The notes beneath the pieces were generated by a model. The model did no database searches and had not been told where the DNA came from. It saw only the letters and a list, made by a program, of their open reading frames with translations. The position numbers and the translations under genes were made by a program. Below are positions 1 through 7,771 of a stretch of 64,000 bases of DNA, piece by piece. Within the stretch, counting starts at the first letter, position 1, and each line of letters opens with the position of its first letter. The stretch lies in NCBI RefSeq assembly GCF_000308595.1, contig NZ_BAGA01000004.1:86160-150159 (forward strand). Reading direction: 5' to 3'. The stretch is from Nocardia higoensis NBRC 100133 (lineage in GTDB: Bacteria; Actinomycetota; Actinomycetes; Mycobacteriales; Mycobacteriaceae).

Positions 1-140
1 GCGCACAGGCCGAAAAATGTTGCGTGGATCACATTACTGTGGTCTTCTGAAATGACAATGTGTGAGATGTCGACGCCGACGCTCGCCCCGGTCGCGCACG
101 CGATCCGGTCGCCGTCGTGTCGGCGGCGAGGCGGTGCGTG

Positions 141-1106
141 ATGGTTGTGCTCAATCCGGAAGGGCCGAGCGCTCCCGCGCGGCTGCTGATGGCGACCTGC
201 CGGGGTGTGGTGCGGCCCGCCCTGCGCGTCACACCGATCAACCGGACCACCATTCCGGTCGGGGCCCTGGCCGTCGAAGGCCTGGCCCGGTTGCGCCCGC
301 ACCCGCGCGGCATCGAACGCGAGCAGGTCACCATGCCCGGTTTCCGCATGGAGATCATTCGTCCGGCGGGCGCTGCCCGGGCCCTGCGCCACGGCGCCTT
401 GCTGTACATGCACGGCGGCGGCTTCGCGCTCTGCGGCCTGGAGACGCACCGGCCGGTCGCGGCCAGCCTGGCGCGGCGCACCGGCATGGCCGTGGTCAAT
501 GTCGAATACCGCCAGCTGCCCGGCCGCAGCATCACCCAGTCCGTCGACGACTGCGTCACCGCCTATCGCTGGCTGCTGCGCCACGGCGCGTCCGCGTCGC
601 GCATCGTCTTCGCGGGCGACTCGGCGGGCGGCTACCTGAGCTTCGCCACCGCGCTGCGCACCATCGAACGGGGCCTGCCGACCCCCGCGGGTCTGATCGG
701 CCTGAGCCCGCTCCTCGATCTCGACTACGCCGCCAAGCGCGACTACATGAACGTCGCGCTCGACCCCTACATCCCGCTCTCGGCCCTGGAGGCGGTGGTG
801 CGCCTCGGCGCGGAGATCGACGGCGTCCTCGACCCGCTGCTCTCCCCGGTCAACGGCATCCTGGCCGGCTTGCCGCCGGTGCTGCTCATCGCCGCCGAGG
901 ACGAGGTGCTGCGCTACGACGCCGAACTGATGGCCGAGCGGCTCAGTGCGGCCGGCGTCCCGCACGCGCTGGAACTGTGGCGCGGTCAGGTCCACGCCTT
1001 CACCACCATCTGGCCCGGTCTGCCGGAGAGCCGGGCCGCGCTCGGCCGGGCGGCCCGCTTCGTGCGCACCTGCGTGGCCGCCGGTGAGCAGGCTCGGACG
1101 GCCTGA
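141..1106 (+). CDS. alpha/beta hydrolase, HSL-type esterase
   Basis: This is probably a carboxylesterase or lipase of the hormone-sensitive-lipase family (Abhydrolase_3). The protein has the oxyanion motif HGGGF near residue 92, the nucleophile motif GDSAGG near 160, an acidic AEDEVL stretch near 252 and a C-terminal VHAF histidine. That completes a Ser-Asp-His triad. I chose the ATG at 141 because a GAGG sits 9 nt upstream; an in-frame GTG at 117 would add eight residues. No signal peptide is evident, so it is likely cytoplasmic. A 13-bp hairpin follows the stop. The substrate cannot be told from sequence. Confidence 0.85.
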   Translation: MVVLNPEGPSAPARLLMATCRGVVRPALRVTPINRTTIPVGALAVEGLARLRPHPRGIEREQVTMPGFRMEIIRPAGAARALRHGALLYMHGGGFALCGLETHRPVAASLARRTGMAVVNVEYRQLPGRSITQSVDDCVTAYRWLLRHGASASRIVFAGDSAGGYLSFATALRTIERGLPTPAGLIGLSPLLDLDYAAKRDYMNVALDPYIPLSALEAVVRLGAEIDGVLDPLLSPVNGILAGLPPVLLIAAEDEVLRYDAELMAERLSAAGVPHALELWRGQVHAFTTIWPGLPESRAALGRAARFVRTCVAAGEQARTA

Positions 1107-1129
1107 TTCGCTCGGCCGGACGAGTCGAT

Positions 1130-1161
1130 GAACCCCGCTCCGGGACGCCGGAGCGGGGTTC
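1130..1161 (+). terminator. hairpin after the esterase gene
   Basis: A perfect 13-bp stem (1130-1142 with 1149-1161) has a 6-nt loop. It lies 24 nt after the esterase stop and has only a weak T-rich tail. A closely related hairpin with one mismatch lies at 2406-2439. Confidence 0.5.
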
Positions 1162-1327
1162 GATTCCCGATTCCCCATCACGCCCGCAACCCGATCGGAT
1201 CGGCTGCCACCCGATTCCCCTTCGGACAGCGGCGGCCCGCATGGTCAAAAAGAGCTGTGCGGCAATTGAATCGCAACTGCCGATGCCGGTGGGCATCCAC
1301 TGCCGGACGGATCTGTTGTGGAAAAAA

Positions 1328-1361
1328 CGAAGTCCCCGCCCTGATTCGGGCGGGGACTTCG
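1328..1361 (-). terminator. intrinsic terminator of the glycine-rich gene 1382-2086
   Basis: A perfect 14-bp stem (1328-1341 with 1348-1361) has a 6-nt loop. On the minus strand a run of six T follows directly (A run at 1322-1327). It sits 20 nt beyond the stop codon at 1382. Confidence 0.88.
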
Positions 1362-1381
1362 AAGAATGCGATGACCGGCGA

Positions 1382-2086
1382 TTACTTGGCCGGCGCGCTG
1401 AACGGCTGGTTGATGGTGGCGAAGTACTGGATCGCGGCGCCGATCGCGACGGGCGCGGTCACCAGGATCTGACCGGCGAGGGTGCCGATCGCGCCGACGG
1501 CGAGGATGCCGCCGATGCAGCCGATGGCGGCGGCGGGGATGAAGGGACCGAACAGGCCGACGATGGTGGCCGAGGCGACGGTGGCGCCGGCGATGCCGCC
1601 GAGGACGCAGCCGAGCGCGCCGCCGCCGAGGCCGCCGACGAGGGTGCCGATGGTGGCGCCCATGGAGATGGTGCTGGTCAGGCGGCTCCAGGCGGCCTGC
1701 TCACGGTCGTACTCGCTCTTCCAGGGGGCCTTGTCCTCGTAGGGCAGGGCGACCGGCTTGTAGACGGCCTTGTCGAGGTCGAACTGCGGAGTCAGGGTCG
1801 CGGTCCGCTCGGACACCTCGGCGGCGATCGGGAACTCGAACTCGTCGACGCGGAAGGTCAGCGGGGTGCCGGCCAGGGTGTCGCCGTTGGCGGCCTTGAT
1901 CTTCAGTGCGTTGTCTTCGACGACCAGCGAGCCGGAGTCGATCGAGATGATCGACTGGGTGTCGGTGGCCTCAGCGGTGAAATTCACCGCGCTGGGCTCG
2001 GCCGGTGCGGCATTGGCGGTTCCCGCGGCGACACCGAGAGCGGCGATCAGCAGTGCGGAGGTTGCGGCGAATTTCTTCAAGATCAT
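1382..2086 (-). CDS. secreted glycine-zipper-like protein, paralog 1
   Basis: This 234-residue exported protein is of unknown function. It starts with a clear signal peptide (two Lys, then a hydrophobic Ala/Leu core, ending near an AxA site at about residue 27). A charged and polar domain follows with the stretches TDTQSIISIDSGSLVVEDN and KPVALPYEDKAPW. The last third (about 145-225) is nearly continuous Gly/Ala/Ile/Val with small-residue spacing, two internal Cys (LGCVLGG, IGCIGG) and the end AIQYFATINQPF. It is largely identical to 2461-3171 and 58923-59624. The C-terminal block looks able to enter a membrane or self-assemble, but that is inference. No known domain was recognised. Confidence 0.8.
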   Translation of the reverse strand: MILKKFAATSALLIAALGVAAGTANAAPAEPSAVNFTAEATDTQSIISIDSGSLVVEDNALKIKAANGDTLAGTPLTFRVDEFEFPIAAEVSERTATLTPQFDLDKAVYKPVALPYEDKAPWKSEYDREQAAWSRLTSTISMGATIGTLVGGLGGGALGCVLGGIAGATVASATIVGLFGPFIPAAAIGCIGGILAVGAIGTLAGQILVTAPVAIGAAIQYFATINQPFSAPAK

Positions 2087-2405
2087 TCTGGGATTCCTGG
2101 ATCTGGCTCGAATGGAGTTGTGGCAAACAGATCGAAAACCTATCCGGACAACAGCTGGTGAACGAATCGGGAGTTTCAGATCACATTTGAGTCACCGGCT
2201 GGCAAACCGATCGGGACGGCTGCGGAAAACCCTTCCGCCCGAACGCATTCCGGACAAACCCGGGAAGCGGGCCAGGAATGTGTTTCTCGGCATGATGAGA
2301 GAATGATCACAGCCGCGGATACGTGGTGATCTCGGCGGCGGGCTGGAGCCCCGAGCCGCAACCACCCCGGCTGCCGGAGCGCCGAGCCCCTCGGGACGAA
2401 ACAGG
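2087..2405. other. upstream region of paralog 1, no gene seen
   Basis: About 320 bases between the two tandem glycine-rich genes. Base composition is less GC-rich than the flanks. It presumably holds the promoter of 1382-2086. I found no convincing coding frame or RNA. Confidence 0.4.
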
Positions 2406-2439
2406 CGAACCCCGCTCCGGCGCAGCGGAACGGGGTTCG
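2406..2439 (-). terminator. hairpin after paralog 2
   Basis: A long stem (2406-2419 with 2426-2439, one mismatch) lies 21 nt past the stop of 2461-3171. There is no strong T run on the minus strand. The arm sequence closely matches the hairpin at 1130-1161. Confidence 0.5.
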
Positions 2440-2460
2440 TCGAACTCTCGGCCGGGGTGA

Positions 2461-3171
2461 TTACTTGGCCGGGGCGTTGAACGGCTGGTTGATGGTGGCG
2501 AAGTACTGGATCGCGGCGCCGATCGCGACGGGCGCGGTCACCAGGATCTGACCGGCCAGGGTGCCGATCGCGCCGACGGCGAGGATGCCGCCGATGCAGC
2601 CCACCGCGGCGGCGGGGATGAAGGGACCGAAGAGGCCGACGATGGTGGCCGAGGCGACGGTGGCGCCGGCGATGCCGCCGAGGACGCAGCCGAGCGCGCC
2701 GCCGCCGAGGCCGCCGACGAGGGTGCCGATGGTGGCGCCCATGCCGATGGTGTCCTTCATGCGGTTGAAGGCGGCCAGCTCACGGTCGTACTCGCTCTTC
2801 CAGGGGGCCTTGTCCTCGTAGGGCAGGGCGACCGGCTTGTAGACGGCCTTCTCCATGTCCAGCTGCGGGGTCAGCGTGGCCGTGCGATCGGAGATCTCGG
2901 CGGCGATCGGGAACTCGAACTCGTCGACGCGGAAGGTCAGCGGGGTGCCCGCGATGGTGTCGCCGTTGACGGCCTTGATCTTCAGCGCGTTGTCTTCGAC
3001 GACCAGCGAGCCGGAGTCGATCGAGATGATCGACTGGGTGTCGGTGGCCTGCGCGGTGAAGTTGATCGCGCCGTTGTCGGCAGGCGCGGGCTCGGCGTGG
3101 ACGGTGCCCGCGGTGACGCCGATAGCGGCGATCAGCAGAGCCGATGTGGCGGCGAACTTCTTGAACAGCAT
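2461..3171 (-). CDS. secreted glycine-zipper-like protein, paralog 2
   Basis: A 236-residue tandem paralog of 1382-2086 with the same layout: signal peptide (MLFKKFAATSALLIAAIG), polar domain, then a Gly/Ala-rich C-terminal block with LGCVLGG and VGCIGG. Long stretches of the 3' halves are identical at nucleotide level between the two copies, which suggests a recent tandem duplication or gene conversion. I chose the ATG at 3171 because it puts the signal peptide at the N terminus; an upstream in-frame start at 3252 would bury it. Function unknown. Confidence 0.8.
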   Translation of the reverse strand: MLFKKFAATSALLIAAIGVTAGTVHAEPAPADNGAINFTAQATDTQSIISIDSGSLVVEDNALKIKAVNGDTIAGTPLTFRVDEFEFPIAAEISDRTATLTPQLDMEKAVYKPVALPYEDKAPWKSEYDRELAAFNRMKDTIGMGATIGTLVGGLGGGALGCVLGGIAGATVASATIVGLFGPFIPAAAVGCIGGILAVGAIGTLAGQILVTAPVAIGAAIQYFATINQPFNAPAK

Positions 3172-3377
3172 TCTCGGTTTCCTCGATCTGAAGAAGCAGG
3201 AGGGACTGGTCGATCGAAATCGAGATCGGCCAACGGCCGGTGAACCATTCATGACGGCTGCTGCAATTTCCGTGCACCATTTCGGTGCGCTCGCCGGACG
3301 ATCGGAAACGGGCGCACGCGATTTTCCCGGGCCGCCGGAGGTATCGACGCCGCGCCGTGCGACGTAAGATCGCGCGA

Positions 3378-4394
3378 GTGCGCTTGCTCGTCACCGGCGG
3401 GGCCGGTTTCATCGGTGCCAACTTCGTCCAGCAGACCGTCACCGAACGACCCGAGGTCACGGTCACGGTTCTCGATGCCCTCACCTACGCGGGTAATCGG
3501 GCTTCACTCGCGTCGGTCGAGCAACACATCGACTTCGTGCACGGCGACATCGCCGACCTCGACCTGGTCGACGATCTGGTCAGCGGTGTGGACGCGGTGG
3601 TGCATTTCGCCGCCGAATCGCACAACGACAATTCCCTCGCCGAACCGTGGCCGTTCGTGCAGACCAATATCGTCGGCACCTATTCGCTGCTGCAGGCCGT
3701 GCGCCGCCACGATGTGCGCTATCACCACGTCTCCACCGACGAGGTCTACGGCGATCTCACCGCGGACGAACCGGCGTTCACCGAGTCCACCGCCTACAAC
3801 CCGTCGAGCCCGTATTCGGCGACCAAAGCGGCCAGCGACATGCTGGTGCGCGCGTGGACCCGCTCGTTCGGTATCCGCGCCACGCTGTCGAACTGCTCGA
3901 ACAACTACGGCCCGTATCAGCACGTGGAGAAGTTCATCCCGCGCCAGATCACCAACCTGATCGACGGCGTGCGCCCCCGCCTCTACGGCGCGGGTCACCA
4001 GATCCGGGACTGGATCCACGTGCAGGACCACAACCGCGCGGTGTGGGACGTCCTCGAGCGCGGCCGCATCGGGCGGACCTACCTGATCGGCGCGAACGGC
4101 GAACTCGACAACAGGACCGTGGTCGGCATGCTGCTCGAGGAATTCGGTCGCGACCCGGGCGATTTCGACCACGTCACCGACCGTCCCGGGCACGACCAGC
4201 GCTACGCCATCGACTCGACCCTGCTGCGCACCGAACTCGGCTGGCAGCCGCGCTACGCCGACTTCCGTGCCGGGCTGGCCGCCACCATCGCCTGGTATCG
4301 CGAGAACGAATCCTGGTGGCGGCCGTACAAGGATGCCACCGAGAAGGCGTACGCGGCCGCGGGGGAGCGGACGCTCACCGATCCGGGCGACTGA
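3378..4394 (+). CDS. rmlB: dTDP-glucose 4,6-dehydratase
   Basis: RmlB converts dTDP-glucose to dTDP-4-keto-6-deoxyglucose, the second step to dTDP-L-rhamnose. In mycolata, rhamnose joins arabinogalactan to peptidoglycan. The 338-residue protein shows the NAD-binding GGAGFIG at the very N terminus, HFAAESHNDNS, the catalytic STDEVYG, and YSATKAASD with the Tyr and Lys of the extended SDR site. It then has NCSNNYGPYQ and a C-terminal RYAID. The GTG at 3378 gives the family length; longer frames add an Arg-rich non-homologous extension. It lies next to other envelope sugar genes. Confidence 0.93.
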   Translation: MRLLVTGGAGFIGANFVQQTVTERPEVTVTVLDALTYAGNRASLASVEQHIDFVHGDIADLDLVDDLVSGVDAVVHFAAESHNDNSLAEPWPFVQTNIVGTYSLLQAVRRHDVRYHHVSTDEVYGDLTADEPAFTESTAYNPSSPYSATKAASDMLVRAWTRSFGIRATLSNCSNNYGPYQHVEKFIPRQITNLIDGVRPRLYGAGHQIRDWIHVQDHNRAVWDVLERGRIGRTYLIGANGELDNRTVVGMLLEEFGRDPGDFDHVTDRPGHDQRYAIDSTLLRTELGWQPRYADFRAGLAATIAWYRENESWWRPYKDATEKAYAAAGERTLTDPGD

Positions 4395-4399
4395 ACCGG

Positions 4400-6058
4400 T
4401 CAGCCCCAGATGATCGTGTGGTACTTGATCACGGTGGCGATCAGCGCGATCGTCGTCGCCGAGACCACCACGATGCTCGGGCCGAAGACCGGTGTGTGTC
4501 CCCGTGCGTCGGTGAGCCGCAGCGGCATCCAGCGCAGCAGCGCTGTCAGCGCGAGCAGTGCCAGCGGGACGAAGTAGCGGCCCTGCACGCCGTCGATGAT
4601 GTAGTAGCCGACCGGCGTGAACGACATGTACAACGTCACATAGATCATCGCGACACCGGCGGCGACGGCCAGTGCGATCAGCGCCGTGCGCCACCGGGTG
4701 GCCGAGGCGGGATCCATCCGGTCGCCGATGCCGACGCCGACCGCGAGCGCGAGCAGGCAGCCGAGCACGGCCATCGCGGGAACTTCGATGTAGGCGAAGC
4801 CGAGCTCGCCGAAGAACTGGGTGAACCAGAGCTGATCGCGATAGATCAGGCTGTCGCGGAACACCTCGAGGAAGCCGATCGGGTCGCCGAGGATTTCGCC
4901 GAGCTGTTCGCCCGGCTTCACCGTGTACCACTGGTGCTGCGGCCGCATCAGGCCCATGCCGTCGCCGGTGGGCGCGGCGATCGCGGTCCACGCCAGGAAG
5001 GACGCCCCGCCCACGCCGGCGAACGCCCACGGCACCAGCCGCCGCCAGTCGAAGCCGCTGTCGGCGACCTTGCCGAAGAACGCGAAGCGGCGCACCGGGA
5101 CCAGCACGATCAGCATCGCCAGCAGGATGTAGGTCGGCTTGCTCAACGGCAGCAGCAGCGTGGCGGCCAGGTAGGCCAGTGTCTCGGCTCTGCTGTACTC
5201 GCGGCCGAGGAACAGGCCCTTGACCAGCAGCGCCGAGACCAGCAGCGCCAGCGCGTTGGTCATGGTGTCGGCGGTGACGGTGCCCGCCTGGAAGATCGCG
5301 ATGGGCAGCACGGCGATGGTGAACGCCAGCCACTGGATCCGATACGCGCGCAGTGCGTAGAGCGCGAAGCCCACCACCAGCAGGTAGCCGAGCAGACCGG
5401 CCAGCCTGGTCAGCAGCACCATGCCGCCGACATCGAGTCCCAGCGCTTCCGCGGTCCGGATGCCGACGGCGGCGGGCACATATGCGACGGGCGAGTAGGC
5501 CGCGGTATTGGTGAACCAGATCGTCCGCATTTCGCCGCCGACCTCGGCCGCGCGCATGCGCTCGTAGACCATCGGATCGGCGACCATCCTGCCCGGCTCT
5601 TCCGGGTTCTCCTGATAGTCGCTCATCGCGTAGCTCATCAGGTCGTCGATCGTCGCCGGAACGACATTCCCGTAGGCGACACCGCGATCGTCGTCGATCT
5701 CGGTCGGCAGGAATCCGCCGTGCGCCACCTGATAGGCGCGGCCGAACTGGGTGATCTCGTCGTGACCCCAGAACGGCGGGGTGATGACGCTGAACACCGC
5801 GCCGAAGATCGCGGCGAGCACCACGAAAGCGATGGTCGCGCCGCCGAATCGGCGATGTGCGCGACCGGCGAAAGCGCGCAGGCCGCTCGGCTCGCGGCTC
5901 GCTACCCGGTCTCGCTGCGCCTGCGCCCGCGGCGGCACTTCGTCGTCGGAGGCGGTCGGGTCCGGCCTCGTGGTGTCCGCGACCGCGGGATTCCCGGCGG
6001 CGGAATCACCGGTCGTAGGCGCGGGTTCAGCGGTACCGGGTTCGGTGGAGCTGGTCAC
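4400..6058 (-). CDS. DUF2142-family polytopic membrane protein
   Basis: A 552-residue integral membrane protein, probably of the DUF2142 family of predicted glycosyltransferase-like proteins. An acidic, Thr/Ser/Pro-rich N terminus (about 1-65) precedes the first membrane segment. The first loop has PPFWGHDEITQFGRAYQ, a pattern like the acidic loop of GT-C enzymes. About ten further membrane segments follow, including TVTADTMTNALALL. The GTG start overlaps the stop of the upstream GT2 gene by 4 nt (GTGA), so the two are co-transcribed. A role in moving a polyprenyl-linked sugar onto a wall glycan is inference; no donor or acceptor can be named. Confidence 0.82.
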   Translation of the reverse strand: MTSSTEPGTAEPAPTTGDSAAGNPAVADTTRPDPTASDDEVPPRAQAQRDRVASREPSGLRAFAGRAHRRFGGATIAFVVLAAIFGAVFSVITPPFWGHDEITQFGRAYQVAHGGFLPTEIDDDRGVAYGNVVPATIDDLMSYAMSDYQENPEEPGRMVADPMVYERMRAAEVGGEMRTIWFTNTAAYSPVAYVPAAVGIRTAEALGLDVGGMVLLTRLAGLLGYLLVVGFALYALRAYRIQWLAFTIAVLPIAIFQAGTVTADTMTNALALLVSALLVKGLFLGREYSRAETLAYLAATLLLPLSKPTYILLAMLIVLVPVRRFAFFGKVADSGFDWRRLVPWAFAGVGGASFLAWTAIAAPTGDGMGLMRPQHQWYTVKPGEQLGEILGDPIGFLEVFRDSLIYRDQLWFTQFFGELGFAYIEVPAMAVLGCLLALAVGVGIGDRMDPASATRWRTALIALAVAAGVAMIYVTLYMSFTPVGYYIIDGVQGRYFVPLALLALTALLRWMPLRLTDARGHTPVFGPSIVVVSATTIALIATVIKYHTIIWG

Positions 6059-7068
6059 AGCGTGGCCTCGTCCTCGCGCAGGGCCCGTCCCGCCCCGGCG
6101 GCCTGGAACGATTCGTCCGCTCCGACCGCCGAATAACGCAGGTAGACCAGGCGCGAGGCCTCGTGCCGGGAACGCCGGATGCCGTCCAGGATGAGGCCGG
6201 CGGTCCAGGCCAGGCTGCCGAGCAGCAACAGCGTGAAGCCGAGGAAGAGGGTGGGGAAGCGCGGTACCTCACCGGTGCGGGTGAACTCGACGACGATCGG
6301 GACCGTCAGGATGATCGAGATCAGCCAGGCGAGGGTGCCCGCCAGGCCGTAGAAGGCGACCGGGCGTTCGTGCCTGGCCAGGCCGATGATCAGCGACAGG
6401 ATCTTGAAGCCGTCGTGGTAGGTGCGCAGCTTGGATTCGCTGCCCGCCGGCCGGTCGCGGAATCCCACCGGCACCGAGGTCTGCGGCACGCGCAGATGCA
6501 GCGAGTGCACGGTCAGCTCGGTCTCGATCTCGAACTCGCGGGAGACGGCCGGGAAGCTCTTGACGAAACGGCGCGAGAAGACGCGGAACCCGCTGAGCAT
6601 GTCCTCGACGTTCTCGCCGAAGACCTTGCCGACGACGCCGTTGAGCACCTTGTTGCCGGTCTCATGGCCGGTCCGGTAGGCGGAGGCGCCCTCGTCCTGC
6701 CTGCGCACGCCGAGGATGTGATCGTAGGGGCCCGACAGCAGCGTCTCGATCATCTGCGGTGCGGCCGACGCCTCGTAGGTGTCGTCGCCGTCGATCATCA
6801 GGTAGACATCGGCCTCGATGTCGGCGAAGGCGCGGCGGACCACATTGCCCTTGCCCTTGGTGTGCTCGTGGCGCACGATGGCGCCTGCCTCGCGCGCCTT
6901 CTCGGCGGTGCGGTCGGTGCTCAGATTGTCGTAGACGTAGACGACGATGCCCGGCACGGCGGCACGCAGGTCGGCGACGACCTTGGCGACGGATGCCTCT
7001 TCGTTGTGGCACGGGACCACTGCGGCGATGCGAAGGTCGGTGGAGTCCACCCGGGTCACGATCCTCAT
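6055..7068 (-). CDS. family 2 glycosyltransferase, polyprenyl-phosphate sugar synthase type
   Basis: A 337-residue GT-A glycosyltransferase with a DPM1-like catalytic domain (about 1-235): VVPCHNEEASV, YDNLSTDRT, the metal-binding IDGDDTYE, and the acceptor-site region SGFRVFSRRFVK. Two C-terminal transmembrane segments (about 245-265 and 280-300) anchor it. Such proteins load a sugar onto polyprenyl phosphate for use by membrane GT-C enzymes. That fits its translational coupling to the DUF2142 protein. A GtrA gene is divergent just upstream, and GtrA proteins are often linked to this lipid-sugar route. Confidence 0.85.
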   Translation of the reverse strand: MRIVTRVDSTDLRIAAVVPCHNEEASVAKVVADLRAAVPGIVVYVYDNLSTDRTAEKAREAGAIVRHEHTKGKGNVVRRAFADIEADVYLMIDGDDTYEASAAPQMIETLLSGPYDHILGVRRQDEGASAYRTGHETGNKVLNGVVGKVFGENVEDMLSGFRVFSRRFVKSFPAVSREFEIETELTVHSLHLRVPQTSVPVGFRDRPAGSESKLRTYHDGFKILSLIIGLARHERPVAFYGLAGTLAWLISIILTVPIVVEFTRTGEVPRFPTLFLGFTLLLLGSLAWTAGLILDGIRRSRHEASRLVYLRYSAVGADESFQAAGAGRALREDEATL

Positions 7069-7123
7069 CTCGGGGGCGAAGGGGACACCGGGGAGGGTAC
7101 ACGTCTGGGGTACCGTCGCCGAG

Positions 7124-7669
7124 GTGTCCTACCCCGACCCCGCTGTCCCACCGGCCGAGCTCTCGGCGGCCGCTTCTGTACCCGTACCGGGGGAAGACCG
7201 GGTCTCTTCGCGTGCCATCGATACCGCCGCGCTGCGTAAGGGCAGTGCGTTCCTGGTGGTGGGCGGAATCGGTTTTCTCGCCGATGCGGGCGTGTACAAC
7301 CTGCTCGTGTTCTGGGGTGGCGAAGGTGTGATGTATCACTCTCCGTTGCCCGCCAAGATCATCGCCATCGCGGTGGCCACGGTGGTCACCTATTTCGGCA
7401 ACAAGTGGTGGACCTACGGAGACAAGAAATCGGACAATCCGGTCCGCCAATATCTGCTCTACGCGTTGTTCAATGTGGCCGCGATCGCCCTGCAACTGGG
7501 CTGTCTCGCCTTTTCCCGGTATGTGCTCGGCCTGTCCTCACCGCTGGCGGACAATATCGCCGGGACATTCGTCGGACAGGCGGTCGCGGTGGTGTTCCGT
7601 TACTGGGCATATGACAAGTTCGTTTTCACCGACAGTGGCGACCGACCCGCCGAGCACACCGGTCGCTGA
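7124..7669 (+). CDS. GtrA-family membrane protein
   Basis: A small membrane protein (181 residues) with four predicted segments: FLVVGGIGFLADAGVYNLLVF, then AKIIAIAVATVVTYFGNKWWTY with the family hallmark (V/T)YFxNKWWTY, then YLLYALFNVAAIALQLG, and a last segment ending in FRYWAYDKFVF. GtrA proteins are proposed to flip or escort polyprenyl-linked sugars; the mycobacterial homolog Rv3789 is tied to arabinan precursors. The N-terminal 40 residues are Pro/Ala-rich. I chose the GTG at 7124 because it lies clear of the divergent GT2 gene. Confidence 0.83.
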   Translation: MSYPDPAVPPAELSAAASVPVPGEDRVSSRAIDTAALRKGSAFLVVGGIGFLADAGVYNLLVFWGGEGVMYHSPLPAKIIAIAVATVVTYFGNKWWTYGDKKSDNPVRQYLLYALFNVAAIALQLGCLAFSRYVLGLSSPLADNIAGTFVGQAVAVVFRYWAYDKFVFTDSGDRPAEHTGR

Positions 7670-7771
7670 CCCGCACGCCCCTCCGACGGTTGATATTCTC
7701 GCCACGCCGCGCTCGGCATCCGGGGCGTGTGGTTCGTCCCCGTCGGCACCAAGTTGAATCTCGAGGACTTC

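Noticed and set aside
1130..2439. The similar hairpins at 1130 and 2406 as ends of a mobile element
   Set aside because: They lie just after stop codons, no transposase is present, and no target-site repeats are visible. They are better explained as terminators.
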